A stretch of 64,000 bases of DNA from Sphingosinicella sp. BN140058 (GCF_004135585.1 NZ_CP035502.1:62001-126000); one strand, 5' to 3'. Numbered from the stretch's first letter, positions 19,616 through 27,965 are shown. Numbers and translations are program-made. Notes: a model not told the origin generated them from the sequence alone.

Positions 19616-19948
19616 GTCAGCGCCTTCGGCAGGTGGTTTCAGGCTCTCTCCCATTCTAGCTTAAGGACAGACCCGCAGGAAGAATTTTCGGGTCTTTCGT
19701 AGGCTTCTCGGCGCGAGCGTTGTCGAAGCTCTACCCCGGAGATCCCTTAGTCGATAGAGGGTCTTTCGCTCGCGGCCAGACGATCTCCTCCGATCGGTGG
19801 GCATCGGCTGTGAAAGGATGCTCAGGGGGTGGGCCAGCTGCTCTCGCGCAGGCCCCGCCAATTTTCGTCCTAAAGCCTTGCGCGCAGTGCGCATCTCGCT
19901 CGCCTGCGACCAGGAGAACTTACGTCAGCAAGGTTCGAAGTGGTGCGC
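19616..19948. other. Intergenic stretch with regulatory palindrome, no gene seen
   Basis: This 333-base gap lies between the membrane operon ending at 19949 and the DUF2726-like gene. AGACCCG at 19669-19675 pairs with 19689-19695; the loop carries GAAAATTCTTCCTG on the minus strand, one copy of the recurrent box seen before many genes here. It is 54 bases before the downstream start and is a likely promoter or operator for the DUF2726-rnhB-ligA-tmk unit. No open frame in the gap looks coding. Confidence 0.5.
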
Positions 19949-20872
19949 TTAGCCTGTCAGCTCGCCTTCGAGCAGCGTATCGTAGGAATGGTCAGCGCTG
20001 CTTCGTGGTAGCTCCGCGGATGGTTCTCCCGAAACGACGAACGGGTTGCGCTGTGATCCTGCAAGCATCTCGCGGCCGCGACCGGACGGCCGCGCTGCTG
20101 TGACCGATCCGGAGGCGCCGACTGTGAGGCTCAGAGCCGGTCTCGTTGGATCGAGTAAAGCCAAGTCGCCGGCTTCGACAATCGGTTGCTGAATCGCCGC
20201 GTCGTAGGCCATGGAAGTCGGGGCAGTGATCGTCTGCATCCAGTAGCGCCCGCGGGGTAGTTTGATTGCCGCCCGAGCAGCAGCGCGGACGTAGACAGTG
20301 GCGGCGTGTTGCCAGGGCCGCGAGGTATCGCCGGTGGCGATGTAGAAGAGAATCATGCGGTTCGAAAGGCTGCTGTGATTTGCGATGGTCACGGGGAGGG
20401 GCGGTTCCCCCCGTCGAGCAGTGATCTTCCAGTCGACGCGATTGTTTTGCGGAAACCAGGCTGCCTCGTCCACAAGTGGGGTGCTCTGCGGCGCCATAGA
20501 TACGGCCGGCGAGGAGCCACGAGAGACGTCCTGAAGGCGGAACACCTGGCCTCTGTTGCGAAGGTGATCAGGTAGGGAAGACTGGGGCGGCTCCGCCCGG
20601 GCGGATCTCCACGAGAGGACGCTTTCGCTGACCCCGTCCGAAAGCATACCGGCTGCAATCCCGCCGAGGAACATGATCGAACCAACGACGGCCAGGCGCA
20701 AGGGCGCGCTCAGACGTCGCTTGGAAGGCGAGGTTGGAACCGGCCTGAGCCTACGAGACGTGTGCGCTGTCTGCGGCCATGGGGAGTGTGACGCAAGCGA
20801 TCCGTCCGCGATGTCGAGCGTGTGGAGGCCGAAAAGCTGGGCGAGATCGCGGGGGCGGCGTCCGTCGGTCAA
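19949..20872 (-). CDS. Single-pass membrane protein, paralogue B of the RseP cluster
   Basis: About 307 residues from a probable TTG at 20870-20872 (AGGA ten bases upstream, just after the previous stop); the start is uncertain. A cytoplasmic N-tail of about 60 residues is followed by one membrane helix (LRLAVVGSIMFLGGIAAGML) and a periplasmic region. The region contains AAWFPQNNRVDW, NHSSLSNRMILFYIATG, AATVYVRAAARAAIKLP and RGRYWM, which align with the protein at 21665-22483. The two are therefore paralogues sharing a beta-sandwich-like module (a polar repeat ending in VRA..xIxLPxGxY). The last 60 residues are low complexity. Function unknown; the topology suits a site-2 protease substrate or an envelope subunit. 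Confidence 0.65.
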   Translation of the reverse strand: MTDGRRPRDLAQLFGLHTLDIADGSLASHSPWPQTAHTSRRLRPVPTSPSKRRLSAPLRLAVVGSIMFLGGIAAGMLSDGVSESVLSWRSARAEPPQSSLPDHLRNRGQVFRLQDVSRGSSPAVSMAPQSTPLVDEAAWFPQNNRVDWKITARRGEPPLPVTIANHSSLSNRMILFYIATGDTSRPWQHAATVYVRAAARAAIKLPRGRYWMQTITAPTSMAYDAAIQQPIVEAGDLALLDPTRPALSLTVGASGSVTAARPSGRGREMLAGSQRNPFVVSGEPSAELPRSSADHSYDTLLEGELTG

Positions 20873-20891
20873 TTTGTCGCGGTCCTGTGGA

Positions 20892-21353
20892 TCAAATTTC
20901 GCGGGGTTGGTTCCCCGGCGCTGGATCAAAGGAAGGCTTAGGAGCTGCCTTTGGTTCCGGCGGCATGATGAGGATTGAGGGCGGCGTTGATCGGTTGTCC
21001 GGGACTGGGACGATTCCGTCGGGCGCGACATGCTTCACTTGCATCAGCAGCGTGTTGAACTCGCCGTTCGTGACCGGGTGAAGGCGTCTGTTTTGGTCGC
21101 GGGTCTCAAAATATCGCATGACGAAGGCTTGGCCAGCGGGGCTGAGGCCCATAATCTCGGCCTTCATGCGAGACGGAGCGGCGGGCTGGCGGTGTTCGTA
21201 TAGCGTCAGGCCCAACGACAGAACGGTGACGAACGATGCCGCCGCGATCGCTGACAGAAGACGGATGTTCGCTTTGCGGAGCCCAAGGAGAACGAGGAAT
21301 ATGAGTCCGAGCGCTAGGGCGAAGGTCATGCCGCTCAGCGCATATAGGCCCAC
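20892..21353 (-). CDS. Two-helix membrane protein, 153 aa
   Basis: Two N-terminal membrane helices (about 5-25 and 30-52) lead to an external region of 100 residues. That region has a helical part (GLSPAGQAFVMRYFETRDQN), a VTNGEFNTLLMQVKHVAPDG segment, and a Pro-rich tail. No family is recognised. It sits between the two paralogous single-pass proteins, 19 bases before paralogue B, so it is probably part of the same membrane complex. Confidence 0.65.
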   Translation of the reverse strand: MGLYALSGMTFALALGLIFLVLLGLRKANIRLLSAIAAASFVTVLSLGLTLYEHRQPAAPSRMKAEIMGLSPAGQAFVMRYFETRDQNRRLHPVTNGEFNTLLMQVKHVAPDGIVPVPDNRSTPPSILIMPPEPKAAPKPSFDPAPGNQPREI

Positions 21354-21359
21354 CGGGTC

Positions 21360-21575
21360 CTACGAGAGCGTGTGTGGCTGGTATGTGGGCATTCCGCTCT
21401 GCGCTGCTGGAGAGCGGAATTTGGACATCATCTGCGCCCGCATAATGGCTGCGTGGCGCCGGTGCAGATGCACTCGAACTTCGGAAGGTTGCTGGAGCAG
21501 GTTCACGAGGGCGACAATCTCTTGAGGGTCCGGACCCGCAACGGAATGTCGCGAACGGTGACCTCTTTTCCGCAT
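21360..21575 (-). CDS. Possible small basic protein, 71 aa
   Basis: A 71-codon frame fills the gap between the two-helix membrane gene (start 21353) and paralogue A (end 21665). An in-frame stop lies 16 codons upstream, and no good ribosome site precedes the ATG. The central part (PQEIVALVNLLQQPSEVRVH) looks like a real amphipathic helix; the ends are basic and low in order. It may be a genuine small protein or chance. The rest of the 311-base gap shows no other gene. Confidence 0.35.
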   Translation of the reverse strand: MRKRGHRSRHSVAGPDPQEIVALVNLLQQPSEVRVHLHRRHAAIMRAQMMSKFRSPAAQSGMPTYQPHTLS

Positions 21576-21664
21576 ACTCGAACGGACGTCGCAAGCTTTG
21601 GTTTCGGGGGGGTGTTCTCAGGTGGGACAATTCGCGTGGGTAAAAACCCTCCCCCCATCGAGCG

Positions 21665-22483
21665 TCAGACTTCGTCGGGATCGGTCTCGTAAGAGATCTC
21701 GTCGTCATCCAGCGCGGCCGCAGGCTCCTCGGACTGCGCGGCCGCCGATTCCTTCTTCCGCGGGGAAAATTCTTTGATGACCGGTTTTTTGACCTGCCGG
21801 ATCTGGCCATCTTCGTCGAGGAAAAGGCGATCCTCAGGGATTTGGCCCTGCGCGGCAGAATGGAGCGGTATGGAAAATGTTGGGACCGGGGTTTGATCCT
21901 TGGCCTTTTCCCAGGGCAGGTCAGAAGGGGTTGAGGCAACGTCGATACGATAGTCGCCTAGTGGCAGCTGGATGATTGCCTGCTCGCCGGCGCGTACGTA
22001 GAGGATTGCCGCTTGGCGAGGGACGCCAGCCTCAATCAGCTGGAAGATCAGCCTCCGGTTTTGGGTCCGGCTTTCGTTGCGGATGTCTAGGGAGGCTGGT
22101 TGCTGCCCAATCGGCAAAGACGTGGACCACTCGACCTTGTTGTTGTCCGGATACCAAGCAGGGGTGGTATGTTCATCTGCGCCCGCGGCGGCATGGTCGA
22201 TCAGGTCGACGGGGCTTACGGTGCTTGGGGCGGCTTTCCTTGACGCGAGATTGTACGCGTTGAGAACCTCGAGAGATCCGTCGATCGACATCCCTGCGAA
22301 GCCCCCCAACGCGAGTGCAAGGATGGAGGTCGCGATGGTGAAGGCCCAGCCAGGCCCCCGTTCGACGATCACAGTTTCAGGTTCGGCAGGACTCGCCTGA
22401 GCGAGCCGGCGGGGCGGCGTCGATTGGTCCTGGGGAGATCCGGCGACCCGGAGGCCAGCGGGCGCGTCAATCGTCATGCTCAT
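21665..22483 (-). CDS. Single-pass membrane protein, paralogue A of the RseP cluster
   Basis: 272 residues. A 45-residue cytoplasmic tail precedes one helix (WAFTIATSILALALGGFAGM); the rest should be periplasmic. The module AWYPDNNKVEWSTSL, IRNESRTQNRRLIFQLIEAG, AAILYVRAGEQAIIQLPLG, DYRIDV matches paralogue B at 19949-20872 block by block. The C-terminus is acidic and ends in a run of Glu/Asp. Its start overlaps the RseP-like gene by four bases (ATGA), so the two are translationally coupled. The N-in, single-pass layout is what site-2 proteases usually cleave, so it may be a substrate or regulator of its neighbour (inference). Confidence 0.7.
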   Translation of the reverse strand: MSMTIDAPAGLRVAGSPQDQSTPPRRLAQASPAEPETVIVERGPGWAFTIATSILALALGGFAGMSIDGSLEVLNAYNLASRKAAPSTVSPVDLIDHAAAGADEHTTPAWYPDNNKVEWSTSLPIGQQPASLDIRNESRTQNRRLIFQLIEAGVPRQAAILYVRAGEQAIIQLPLGDYRIDVASTPSDLPWEKAKDQTPVPTFSIPLHSAAQGQIPEDRLFLDEDGQIRQVKKPVIKEFSPRKKESAAAQSEEPAAALDDDEISYETDPDEV

Positions 22484-23544
22484 GAGAGTGCCAGTATGTC
22501 CAAAGTGATTGCGAATACGGCCATTGCGATGATGATGATGAGGCCGACCTTCAGAAGGCGCTTAGCGGTTGGGACGGAAATGCTCCGACGCAGCATGCCC
22601 TCCACAGCGTAGGTCGCGAGGTGTCCCCCATCGAGCGTAGGGATGGGCAGCAGATTCATCACGCCAACCGCGATCGAGATCATTGCCATCATGTAGAGGA
22701 AGGGGAGCGTGCCCATCGAGAGAGTGTGCGCTGACATCTTCGCTATTCGGATCGGGCCGGAGAGCTCTTTCACCGAACGATCGCCTTTGACGATCTGGCC
22801 CATCGAGGTGAGCTGGGCATAGGTTGTGAATGCGCCGTCGGAGACGCCTTTCGTGATCGCGGCGCCGATCGTTGGCGAGCGTTCGAAAGCCTTGGGAAAT
22901 TCGATTCCCAGGAATCCAATCTTCGCGCTGTTGCCCATCCCGTCGTCGTAGATGCGTGAGCCTAGTCTGGGGGTGACCTCCAGGCGAGAGGCGTCCCGCA
23001 TGAAGGAGACCGATGTCGGTTTGCCGGGCATCAGCATCACGAGCTGAGTAACGTCGCTCGCGAGGACAACGTTGAAGCCGCCGATCGCCTTGATCTCGTC
23101 CCCAGGTTGCAGGCCAGCAGCGGCAGCGGGCGACCCGGGAGTGACGGCAAGCACGATTGGGCGCCCTGACGGGTAGCCGTAGGAGTAGGCGATCACAGCG
23201 AAGAGGGCGGCGGCGAGAACGAAGTTGATCGCAGGTCCCGCCGCAACCACAATCGCGCGTTGCCAGCGGGGAAGGGCGTTTAGCGTCTTCTGCCCGGGTC
23301 GGAGATCGTCGTTCTCCTCTGGGAAGCGAACATAACCTCCGATCAAGAATGGTGAGATTCGCCAGTCCGTGCCCCAGCGGTTGATGCCAAGCAGGCGCCT
23401 GCCGAAGCCGATCGAAAACACTGTCCCGACGAGGCCGAACGCGCGGCCGGCTGCGTAGTGGCCAAACTCATGAACGGTCACCACGATGGAGATCATCAGG
23501 ACGAATGCAGCAAGGGTGGAGAGAAGGTCGGTCATATCGTCCAT
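22480..23544 (-). CDS. RseP-like site-2 intramembrane protease (M50)
   Basis: 354 residues. The zinc-binding HEFGH motif is at 25-29 in the first membrane helix, and the LDGG motif (LLPIPTLDGGHL) is near 300. Between them lies one PDZ domain (PGSPAAAAGLQPGDEIKAIGG); chromosomal RseP of E. coli is about 450 residues with two PDZ domains, so this copy is shorter. Four membrane helices are expected. Family members cut anti-sigma factors and signal peptides inside the membrane. Here no sigma or anti-sigma gene is near, while two single-pass paralogues are in the same operon. The start may be ATG 23533-23535, which would give an ATGA overlap with the upstream gene instead of the 13-base overlap listed. 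Confidence 0.88.
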   Translation of the reverse strand: MDDMTDLLSTLAAFVLMISIVVTVHEFGHYAAGRAFGLVGTVFSIGFGRRLLGINRWGTDWRISPFLIGGYVRFPEENDDLRPGQKTLNALPRWQRAIVVAAGPAINFVLAAALFAVIAYSYGYPSGRPIVLAVTPGSPAAAAGLQPGDEIKAIGGFNVVLASDVTQLVMLMPGKPTSVSFMRDASRLEVTPRLGSRIYDDGMGNSAKIGFLGIEFPKAFERSPTIGAAITKGVSDGAFTTYAQLTSMGQIVKGDRSVKELSGPIRIAKMSAHTLSMGTLPFLYMMAMISIAVGVMNLLPIPTLDGGHLATYAVEGMLRRSISVPTAKRLLKVGLIIIIAMAVFAITLDILALS

Positions 23545-23918
23545 CTCGCAGGGACGTCGCTGGCGGCGCAGCGGACCAGGTAGTGGAAGCAGGCGCGATC
23601 TAGCCGGACATCCGGGAGATGGCAGAACCGGGGTAACTCAGCGGCAATGACCTGCGCCAGCGCTCGCCCGGCCGCCGACGAAAGTTCCTCCTCGTCGAGC
23701 ATGACGACTTCGCCGTCGTGCTCGATCGGGCAGACCGGCCGGTTGAGGATGGGGTGGGTCTCGAACGAGAGCCGTTGTAGGACTCGGGACATCGACGCGG
23801 CTGCCTGGGCTTCGGTGCGGGAAAGCCGGAACGGATGAACGTCATGAAGGCCAGAAGCTGGTGAGTACAAGCCGGCGGCGAACCCGGATGATGAGCCACT
23901 ATCGATCGACCGAGCCAA
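23532..23918 (-). CDS. Hypothetical protein, first gene of RseP operon
   Basis: 128 residues from a TTG at 23916-23918 with a strong AGGAGAG six bases upstream. It is soluble, with a helical N-terminal half and a His/Cys-containing C-terminal part (RFCHLPDVRLDRACFHYLVRC) that could bind metal. I do not recognise it. It overlaps the RseP-like gene and opens the operon that runs to 19949. The recurrent box CAGGGAAAATATGAC lies 43-57 bases upstream of the start. Confidence 0.6.
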   Translation of the reverse strand: MARSIDSGSSSGFAAGLYSPASGLHDVHPFRLSRTEAQAAASMSRVLQRLSFETHPILNRPVCPIEHDGEVVMLDEEELSSAAGRALAQVIAAELPRFCHLPDVRLDRACFHYLVRCAASDVPARWTI

Positions 23919-23960
23919 GCGGATCTCTCCTGAGGAGGGGAATGACCATCGCGGAGGGTG

Positions 23961-23996
23961 GTCATATTTTCCCTGCCACTCTTGCGGGAAAAGGAT
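23961..23996. promoter_or_regulatory. Divergent regulatory region with a box on each strand
   Basis: CAGGGAAAATATGAC is read on the minus strand at 23961-23975 towards the RseP operon, and GCGGGAAAAGG on the plus strand at about 23985-23995 towards the gene at 24055. This face-to-face pair suggests one control site serving both directions. Confidence 0.45.
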
Positions 23997-24054
23997 GGTT
24001 TGACAAGCAGGAGATTACCCCCCATCCAAAGAGGAGAAGCGAGGAAAAACTTCC

Positions 24055-24360
24055 ATGATCCAGATTGGCGCCGCTCTTTCCGGGCTGGCCTTGCACGCAT
24101 TGTTCTCTTGGCTGCCGATCTGGCGGCTCGCCAACGCTGAAACGGCGGAGAATCTCTTCCGCTACTTTGTTGTCGTGATGATGCTGGTCTTCGGCGTGTT
24201 CATGGTCTCAGGCGGGCGATCGAGCTTCTCGCTCAAGCGCTTTGCGCCAGCATTCGCGGCCGGGGCTATGGCGTCGATGGCCTGGTCGAGCGGAAGCTTG
24301 TGGCTCGCAGCTGTCGCCATGGCGTTGTTCGGGATTTTCTTCGTGATCTTCGGCGAGTGA
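24055..24360 (+). CDS. Small membrane protein, 101 aa
   Basis: The first of the few plus-strand genes. 101 residues with three or four hydrophobic helices (about 3-22, 32-52, 65-80, 82-100) and few charged residues, so an inner-membrane protein. AGCGAGGAAAA precedes the ATG. No family is recognised. It is divergent from the RseP operon and convergent with the lytic transglycosylase gene, separated from it by only 29 bases. Confidence 0.65.
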   Translation: MIQIGAALSGLALHALFSWLPIWRLANAETAENLFRYFVVVMMLVFGVFMVSGGRSSFSLKRFAPAFAAGAMASMAWSSGSLWLAAVAMALFGIFFVIFGE

Positions 24361-24389
24361 CCCCGAGTCCTCGCGAGGCGCTCTGAAGA

Positions 24390-25565
24390 TTAGTCGGAGG
24401 AGGCCGACACTCGGGCAAAGCCGCCCTGTCCTCGACTTGTAACGGGCGGTTCGGCAGCGTTGGTCTCGGCCTGAACGCGTCCGCTCCAATCGGTGGGCCG
24501 AATGGCTTTGAAGGCGGCAGCGCGAACATCGTTGGACGTCGTAACCTCGCCCATTTCAACTCCAGGCGCAGCGAGCTCGATGGACCCAGTGACCCGTTGA
24601 CGCGGCTGCGGCACGTCAAAGCTCTGATCTGCTAGCTGCTGACCTCCAATCGTGGCGATCGGCTCGGCCGGACCGCCTTGCGCAAGCAGCGGCTGCGGGG
24701 CTGGCGTGGATTCCATTGGGGATCCAAGCGGAATTGAGGCGTAGGAGGCGGCCAATGCGTCCGGGGACGGCGCTGCCGAGATCGGGCGTGAGGTCCGCGG
24801 GGCGCCCGGCGCTTGCCGGCCGGTCACGATTGGCTGGCCTCCAATCATCGGTTGCGCTCCCGGCGCGCTGGCAGTCGCTCGGCCAGTCTGGATCGACGCA
24901 TTCTGGGCGTATGCAGGTGCCGACCCGGGCGAGTTGTAGCCGGGGATGTTTAGCGGGCTGGTATTGATCTTGGGACTGGCCGAAGAGGCGACCGACGACC
25001 CCCCTGGCGCACGGCCGCACTGGACATACCCGGTTTGGGCGCCATTGATCCGAAGGTAATTGTTCCAGACCTTGCAGCCGTACCATTGGCGTCGAGCCTG
25101 GCTCGACTTGTTGTGGTAATCCATGACGCCTTCGCGCCACGAGCCGCGGGCTGTGGCCAGCTGGATCAGGTAGTTTGCGCCGTACTCAACATTCGTCGGC
25201 GAATGAAGAAGATCGGTGAGCCGGCTGAACTTGTCACCGTGATACAGCAGGTTGATCTGCATGCAGCCGACATCGATCGATTTGACGCCACGGGACCAGT
25301 TCGCCGAGATTTGGCCAGCCATGTCGTTGAGATCGCGGGCGTGATACGCGCGGCCGGCGATGTTCATCGCGTAAGGATTGGGAATGCCGTTGACGCTGCT
25401 TTCGGTGATCGCAATCGCCATGAGAAGGCCGCGGGGAATCTGTCGGCGGGCTTCCGCTTCCGAGATAAGGCCGGGGCAGCTGATTGCCTGTTGCGCGTGT
25501 GCCACGCCAGGGAGCGCGACGCATGCCGTCAGGGCGCTCGTCGCCCACAAAAGTGTACGTTTCAA
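24390..25565 (-). CDS. virB1: VirB1-like lytic transglycosylase
   Basis: Cuts peptidoglycan to make room for the conjugation channel. About 391 residues from TTG 25563-25565, which directly precedes a signal peptide (KRTLLWATSALTACVALPGVAHA); the longer open frame upstream is not protein-like. The SLT domain spans about 30-200: catalytic Glu in AITESSVNG (residue 55), DVGCMQINL, NVEYGANYL and MDYHNKSSQ. The C-terminal half is Pro/Ala/Ser-rich and disordered, longer than in most VirB1 proteins. It lies 20 kb from the main virB operon but close to virB6, so the transfer genes are split in two blocks. Confidence 0.85.
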   Translation of the reverse strand: MKRTLLWATSALTACVALPGVAHAQQAISCPGLISEAEARRQIPRGLLMAIAITESSVNGIPNPYAMNIAGRAYHARDLNDMAGQISANWSRGVKSIDVGCMQINLLYHGDKFSRLTDLLHSPTNVEYGANYLIQLATARGSWREGVMDYHNKSSQARRQWYGCKVWNNYLRINGAQTGYVQCGRAPGGSSVASSASPKINTSPLNIPGYNSPGSAPAYAQNASIQTGRATASAPGAQPMIGGQPIVTGRQAPGAPRTSRPISAAPSPDALAASYASIPLGSPMESTPAPQPLLAQGGPAEPIATIGGQQLADQSFDVPQPRQRVTGSIELAAPGVEMGEVTTSNDVRAAAFKAIRPTDWSGRVQAETNAAEPPVTSRGQGGFARVSASSD

Positions 25566-25676
25566 TGTCGTGCCCCCGGCAGGATGCGTGATGGATTTAT
25601 AGACAGGATTAGTCGACGGGATGGGGGTGTGTCCACCACATCCTGTTCGAGCTGGCCTACCATGGCTTGCTGCGCT

Positions 25677-25800
25677 CTGGATCTTTCCTCCTGAAGCGCT
25701 CGCCGACCGCGAGAAACCCCGCCGAGTAGGGGAGGGCCCGGGCGGCACTCGCAAAGAATCCACAAAAGATCCAACTTAGCCGCTGACAGGCAGGGAAATC
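25677..25800. promoter_or_regulatory. Divergent promoter region with both recurrent boxes
   Basis: The gap between the transglycosylase and the plus-strand operon holds GGAAAGATCCAG on the minus strand at 25677-25688, AAAAGATCC on the plus strand at 25764-25772, and CAGGGAAATC at 25791-25800 about 50 bases before the plus start at 25849. Their spacing fits control of both divergent units. No gene is seen in 25566-25848. Confidence 0.4.
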
Positions 25801-25848
25801 CGCTTTAGAACTTCGAAATCAATCAACCAAGCGGAAGGGGGCTATGTG

Positions 25849-26262
25849 ATGGCAACCAAATTTGCGGACGAGACGGCTCCGGCCAGCTCCATGGCGGCGA
25901 AGCCGGTGGAGATGGTGAGCGCCAAGAGTATCATGTCTCTGTCGGAGGCGGCTGCGCTCGAGCGACGCCATGCGCACGAAAGCGACTATTACGCGGTGAT
26001 CCTGGAAGACGACGCGAACGGCGGCCCGCTGATCCGGGTCCGCACGTCCTGCTACGAGCTCGACGCCGATCGAAACATCGTGTTCGACGAGGCAGGGAAT
26101 AAGAAGCTGCGGAACCCGCATGACGTCGGGCTGGACGTCTGGGCTGCATACGGAGCGGACGACCACACCTTGAAGATGGTCATGCGCGGGAGCCAGGTGG
26201 TTGCCACGCCGAAGTCGATCACCCAGCAGATTGCGCTCGCGCGAGAAGCGGCGAGCGCCTGA
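25849..26262 (+). CDS. Hypothetical protein, 137 aa, virB6 operon
   Basis: Starts at ATG 25849 with GGAAGGGGG upstream; an ATG at 25844 is out of frame and a GTG at 25846 would add one residue. Acidic soluble protein with a beta-rich centre (YYAVILEDDANGG, LIRVRTSCYELDADRNIVFD) and a helical C-terminus (SITQQIALAREAASA). No signal peptide. Unrecognised. It is one base ahead of the next gene, in an operon with virB6, so it probably has a role in transfer. Confidence 0.65.
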   Translation: MATKFADETAPASSMAAKPVEMVSAKSIMSLSEAAALERRHAHESDYYAVILEDDANGGPLIRVRTSCYELDADRNIVFDEAGNKKLRNPHDVGLDVWAAYGADDHTLKMVMRGSQVVATPKSITQQIALAREAASA

Positions 26263-26263
26263 T

Positions 26264-26551
26264 ATGCGTCGATATGGCGCCATCGCGGTCCTCGTCGCCC
26301 TCTACTGGGTCGCGGCTCAGTTGGGGGAAACCTTCGGATCGACGCTTTTCATCATGTCGGTGTTCTTTTGGACGCTCGCGGCAGGAATGTTCGTGTTCCT
26401 GGTGCTTTTTAGGGGCCTGACACTGCGGCTCTTTTCTAAGCCAGCGGCTGAGCCGGAGGACGACGTGTTAGAAGAGCAGGGTGGAGGCGAGTTTGGTGAT
26501 GATGGCGAGGATCGGGGCCGTGTAGTCGCGCTTCCAGCCTCCCCACGATGA
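26264..26551 (+). CDS. Small membrane protein, 95 aa, virB6 operon
   Basis: Two adjacent membrane helices (YGAIAVLVALYWVAAQLG and LFIMSVFFWTLAAGMFVFLV) are followed by a 40-residue acidic cytoplasmic or periplasmic tail. It starts one base after the upstream stop and its own stop overlaps the start of virB6 (ATGA), so translation is coupled. It may assist VirB6 in the inner membrane. No known family. Confidence 0.65.
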   Translation: MRRYGAIAVLVALYWVAAQLGETFGSTLFIMSVFFWTLAAGMFVFLVLFRGLTLRLFSKPAAEPEDDVLEEQGGGEFGDDGEDRGRVVALPASPR

Positions 26552-27885
26552 GGTTCGCGATGAAGAAGCTTTTCATTATTTTGGCCCTGATGTTCGGCGC
26601 GATGGCGTCGTTCTCTTCGTCGGCCATGGCGCAGACGGCGCCGAGTCCGACCCCGTCTACTGTCCCGGTGGACGACGGCTCGCCGAAGCCGGGTATGGAT
26701 GCGTCATGGACGCTCGCTCAGTGGAAAGCCGGCATGTCCTCGAACGAAGGGTGCTGGGGATGCAAACTGCTGATCGTCATGACGCAGGTGATCACCGAGG
26801 TTGGGGAAAAGGGTGAGGAGCAATTCAAGACGCCTGCGCTGCAGGCGCTCTCGGCGTTCATGAGCGTCTGGGTTACCTGGCAGCTGTACCTCTTGATGAG
26901 CCCCAGCGGAGCAGTGGGTGCTCAACAGAGTATCAATGAGATCTTTCAACGTCTCGTTGTCATGATGATCGTCATGTTCCTGCTGAGCCAGGGGACGTTC
27001 TCCTATCTGATGGTCCAGTGGATCAATCCGACACTTGCTGGGATGATGGGAGCTGGAGGTAAGCTTCTCGGCGGGGGAATGGACCTGTGCGGTTACGACG
27101 TCGGCGGAGACCCGTTGGCTACGCAGGGCGTTAATCTGATGTGCAAGATGCACAAGACGATGAGTACCGGTTTGGCGTTCGGCGGCTACATGGCGGACTC
27201 GGCGGTGTTCGAGATTGGGCTTGGTGGGGCTCAATTCGAGCTGTTACAGCTGGTGGGCGGGGTCATCCTTTTCGCCGCGTTCTTTATGATGATGCTGCTC
27301 CTCCCTCTGCGTTTGTTCGATGCCATGCTTCGAGTTGGTGCAGTTTCGTTCGTGTTGCCCTTGGTGGTGCTAGGCTATCAATTCAAACCGACGAGAGGTG
27401 TCGTGAAGCAGGCCGTCACGTCGGTGTTGGCGGCCGGTCTCACGTTTATGTTCACGGCGTTGGCTGTGAGTATCGCGATCCAGGTTCTTGATCAGATTCT
27501 TGGGCCAGTGTTCGACGTGGAGATCAACGAGACGAACCGGGATGTGTTGGGACCGATGGGAGTGCCCGACTTTCTGATCTGCTTGGCGAGCGCGATCGGC
27601 ATCTCGGGCTTCATCAAGGCGGCGGGGTCGATGGCGACCGAGTTCGCGGGCTTCCAGGGATCGATGGGCAGCGTTGGGAAGGCTACCGAAGGGTTGATCG
27701 GTGACGCTACCAAGTTCGGTGCTCAGAAGGCTGGCGGCGCAACAGCGAGCGCCGGTGGTTTGATCGGCGGCGGCGCGGCGCAGGCAGGGAAGGCTGTCTG
27801 GTCTGGCGCGAAAGGGGCTGTAGCCGCGCGGCCCGGCGCTGCGCCGGACGGGGTCGGGAAAGCAACGAGCAATGGGGCTCGCTGA
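26548..27885 (+). CDS. virB6: VirB6/TrbL-like inner-membrane channel protein
   Basis: 445 residues. A signal-like N-terminus (MKKLFIILALMFGAMASFSSSAMA) is followed by a periplasmic segment with CWGCKL, five or six membrane helices spread over about 95-350 (for example LQLVGGVILFAAFFMMMLLL), and a Gly/Ala-rich tail. This is the VirB6/TrbL plan, the polytopic core of the type IV secretion inner-membrane complex. It is the only VirB6 in the window and completes the VirB set of the operon at 45-58 kb. A strong terminator follows. Confidence 0.85.
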   Translation: MRFAMKKLFIILALMFGAMASFSSSAMAQTAPSPTPSTVPVDDGSPKPGMDASWTLAQWKAGMSSNEGCWGCKLLIVMTQVITEVGEKGEEQFKTPALQALSAFMSVWVTWQLYLLMSPSGAVGAQQSINEIFQRLVVMMIVMFLLSQGTFSYLMVQWINPTLAGMMGAGGKLLGGGMDLCGYDVGGDPLATQGVNLMCKMHKTMSTGLAFGGYMADSAVFEIGLGGAQFELLQLVGGVILFAAFFMMMLLLPLRLFDAMLRVGAVSFVLPLVVLGYQFKPTRGVVKQAVTSVLAAGLTFMFTALAVSIAIQVLDQILGPVFDVEINETNRDVLGPMGVPDFLICLASAIGISGFIKAAGSMATEFAGFQGSMGSVGKATEGLIGDATKFGAQKAGGATASAGGLIGGGAAQAGKAVWSGAKGAVAARPGAAPDGVGKATSNGAR

Positions 27886-27906
27886 GGTCCTCGGCGTATA
27901 AAAGAA

Positions 27907-27940
27907 GGGGCGGCTCCGATGGAGCCGCCCCTTTTTCTTT
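27907..27940. terminator. Bidirectional terminator
   Basis: GGGGCGGCTCC at 27907-27917 pairs perfectly with 27921-27931 around a three-base loop. TTTTTCTTT follows on the plus strand, and CTTCTTTT follows on the minus strand. It serves both virB6 (plus) and the UvrD-like gene (minus). Confidence 0.9.
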
Positions 27941-27965
27941 GCCCGCGCGTCAGCCGGAAGTGGGC

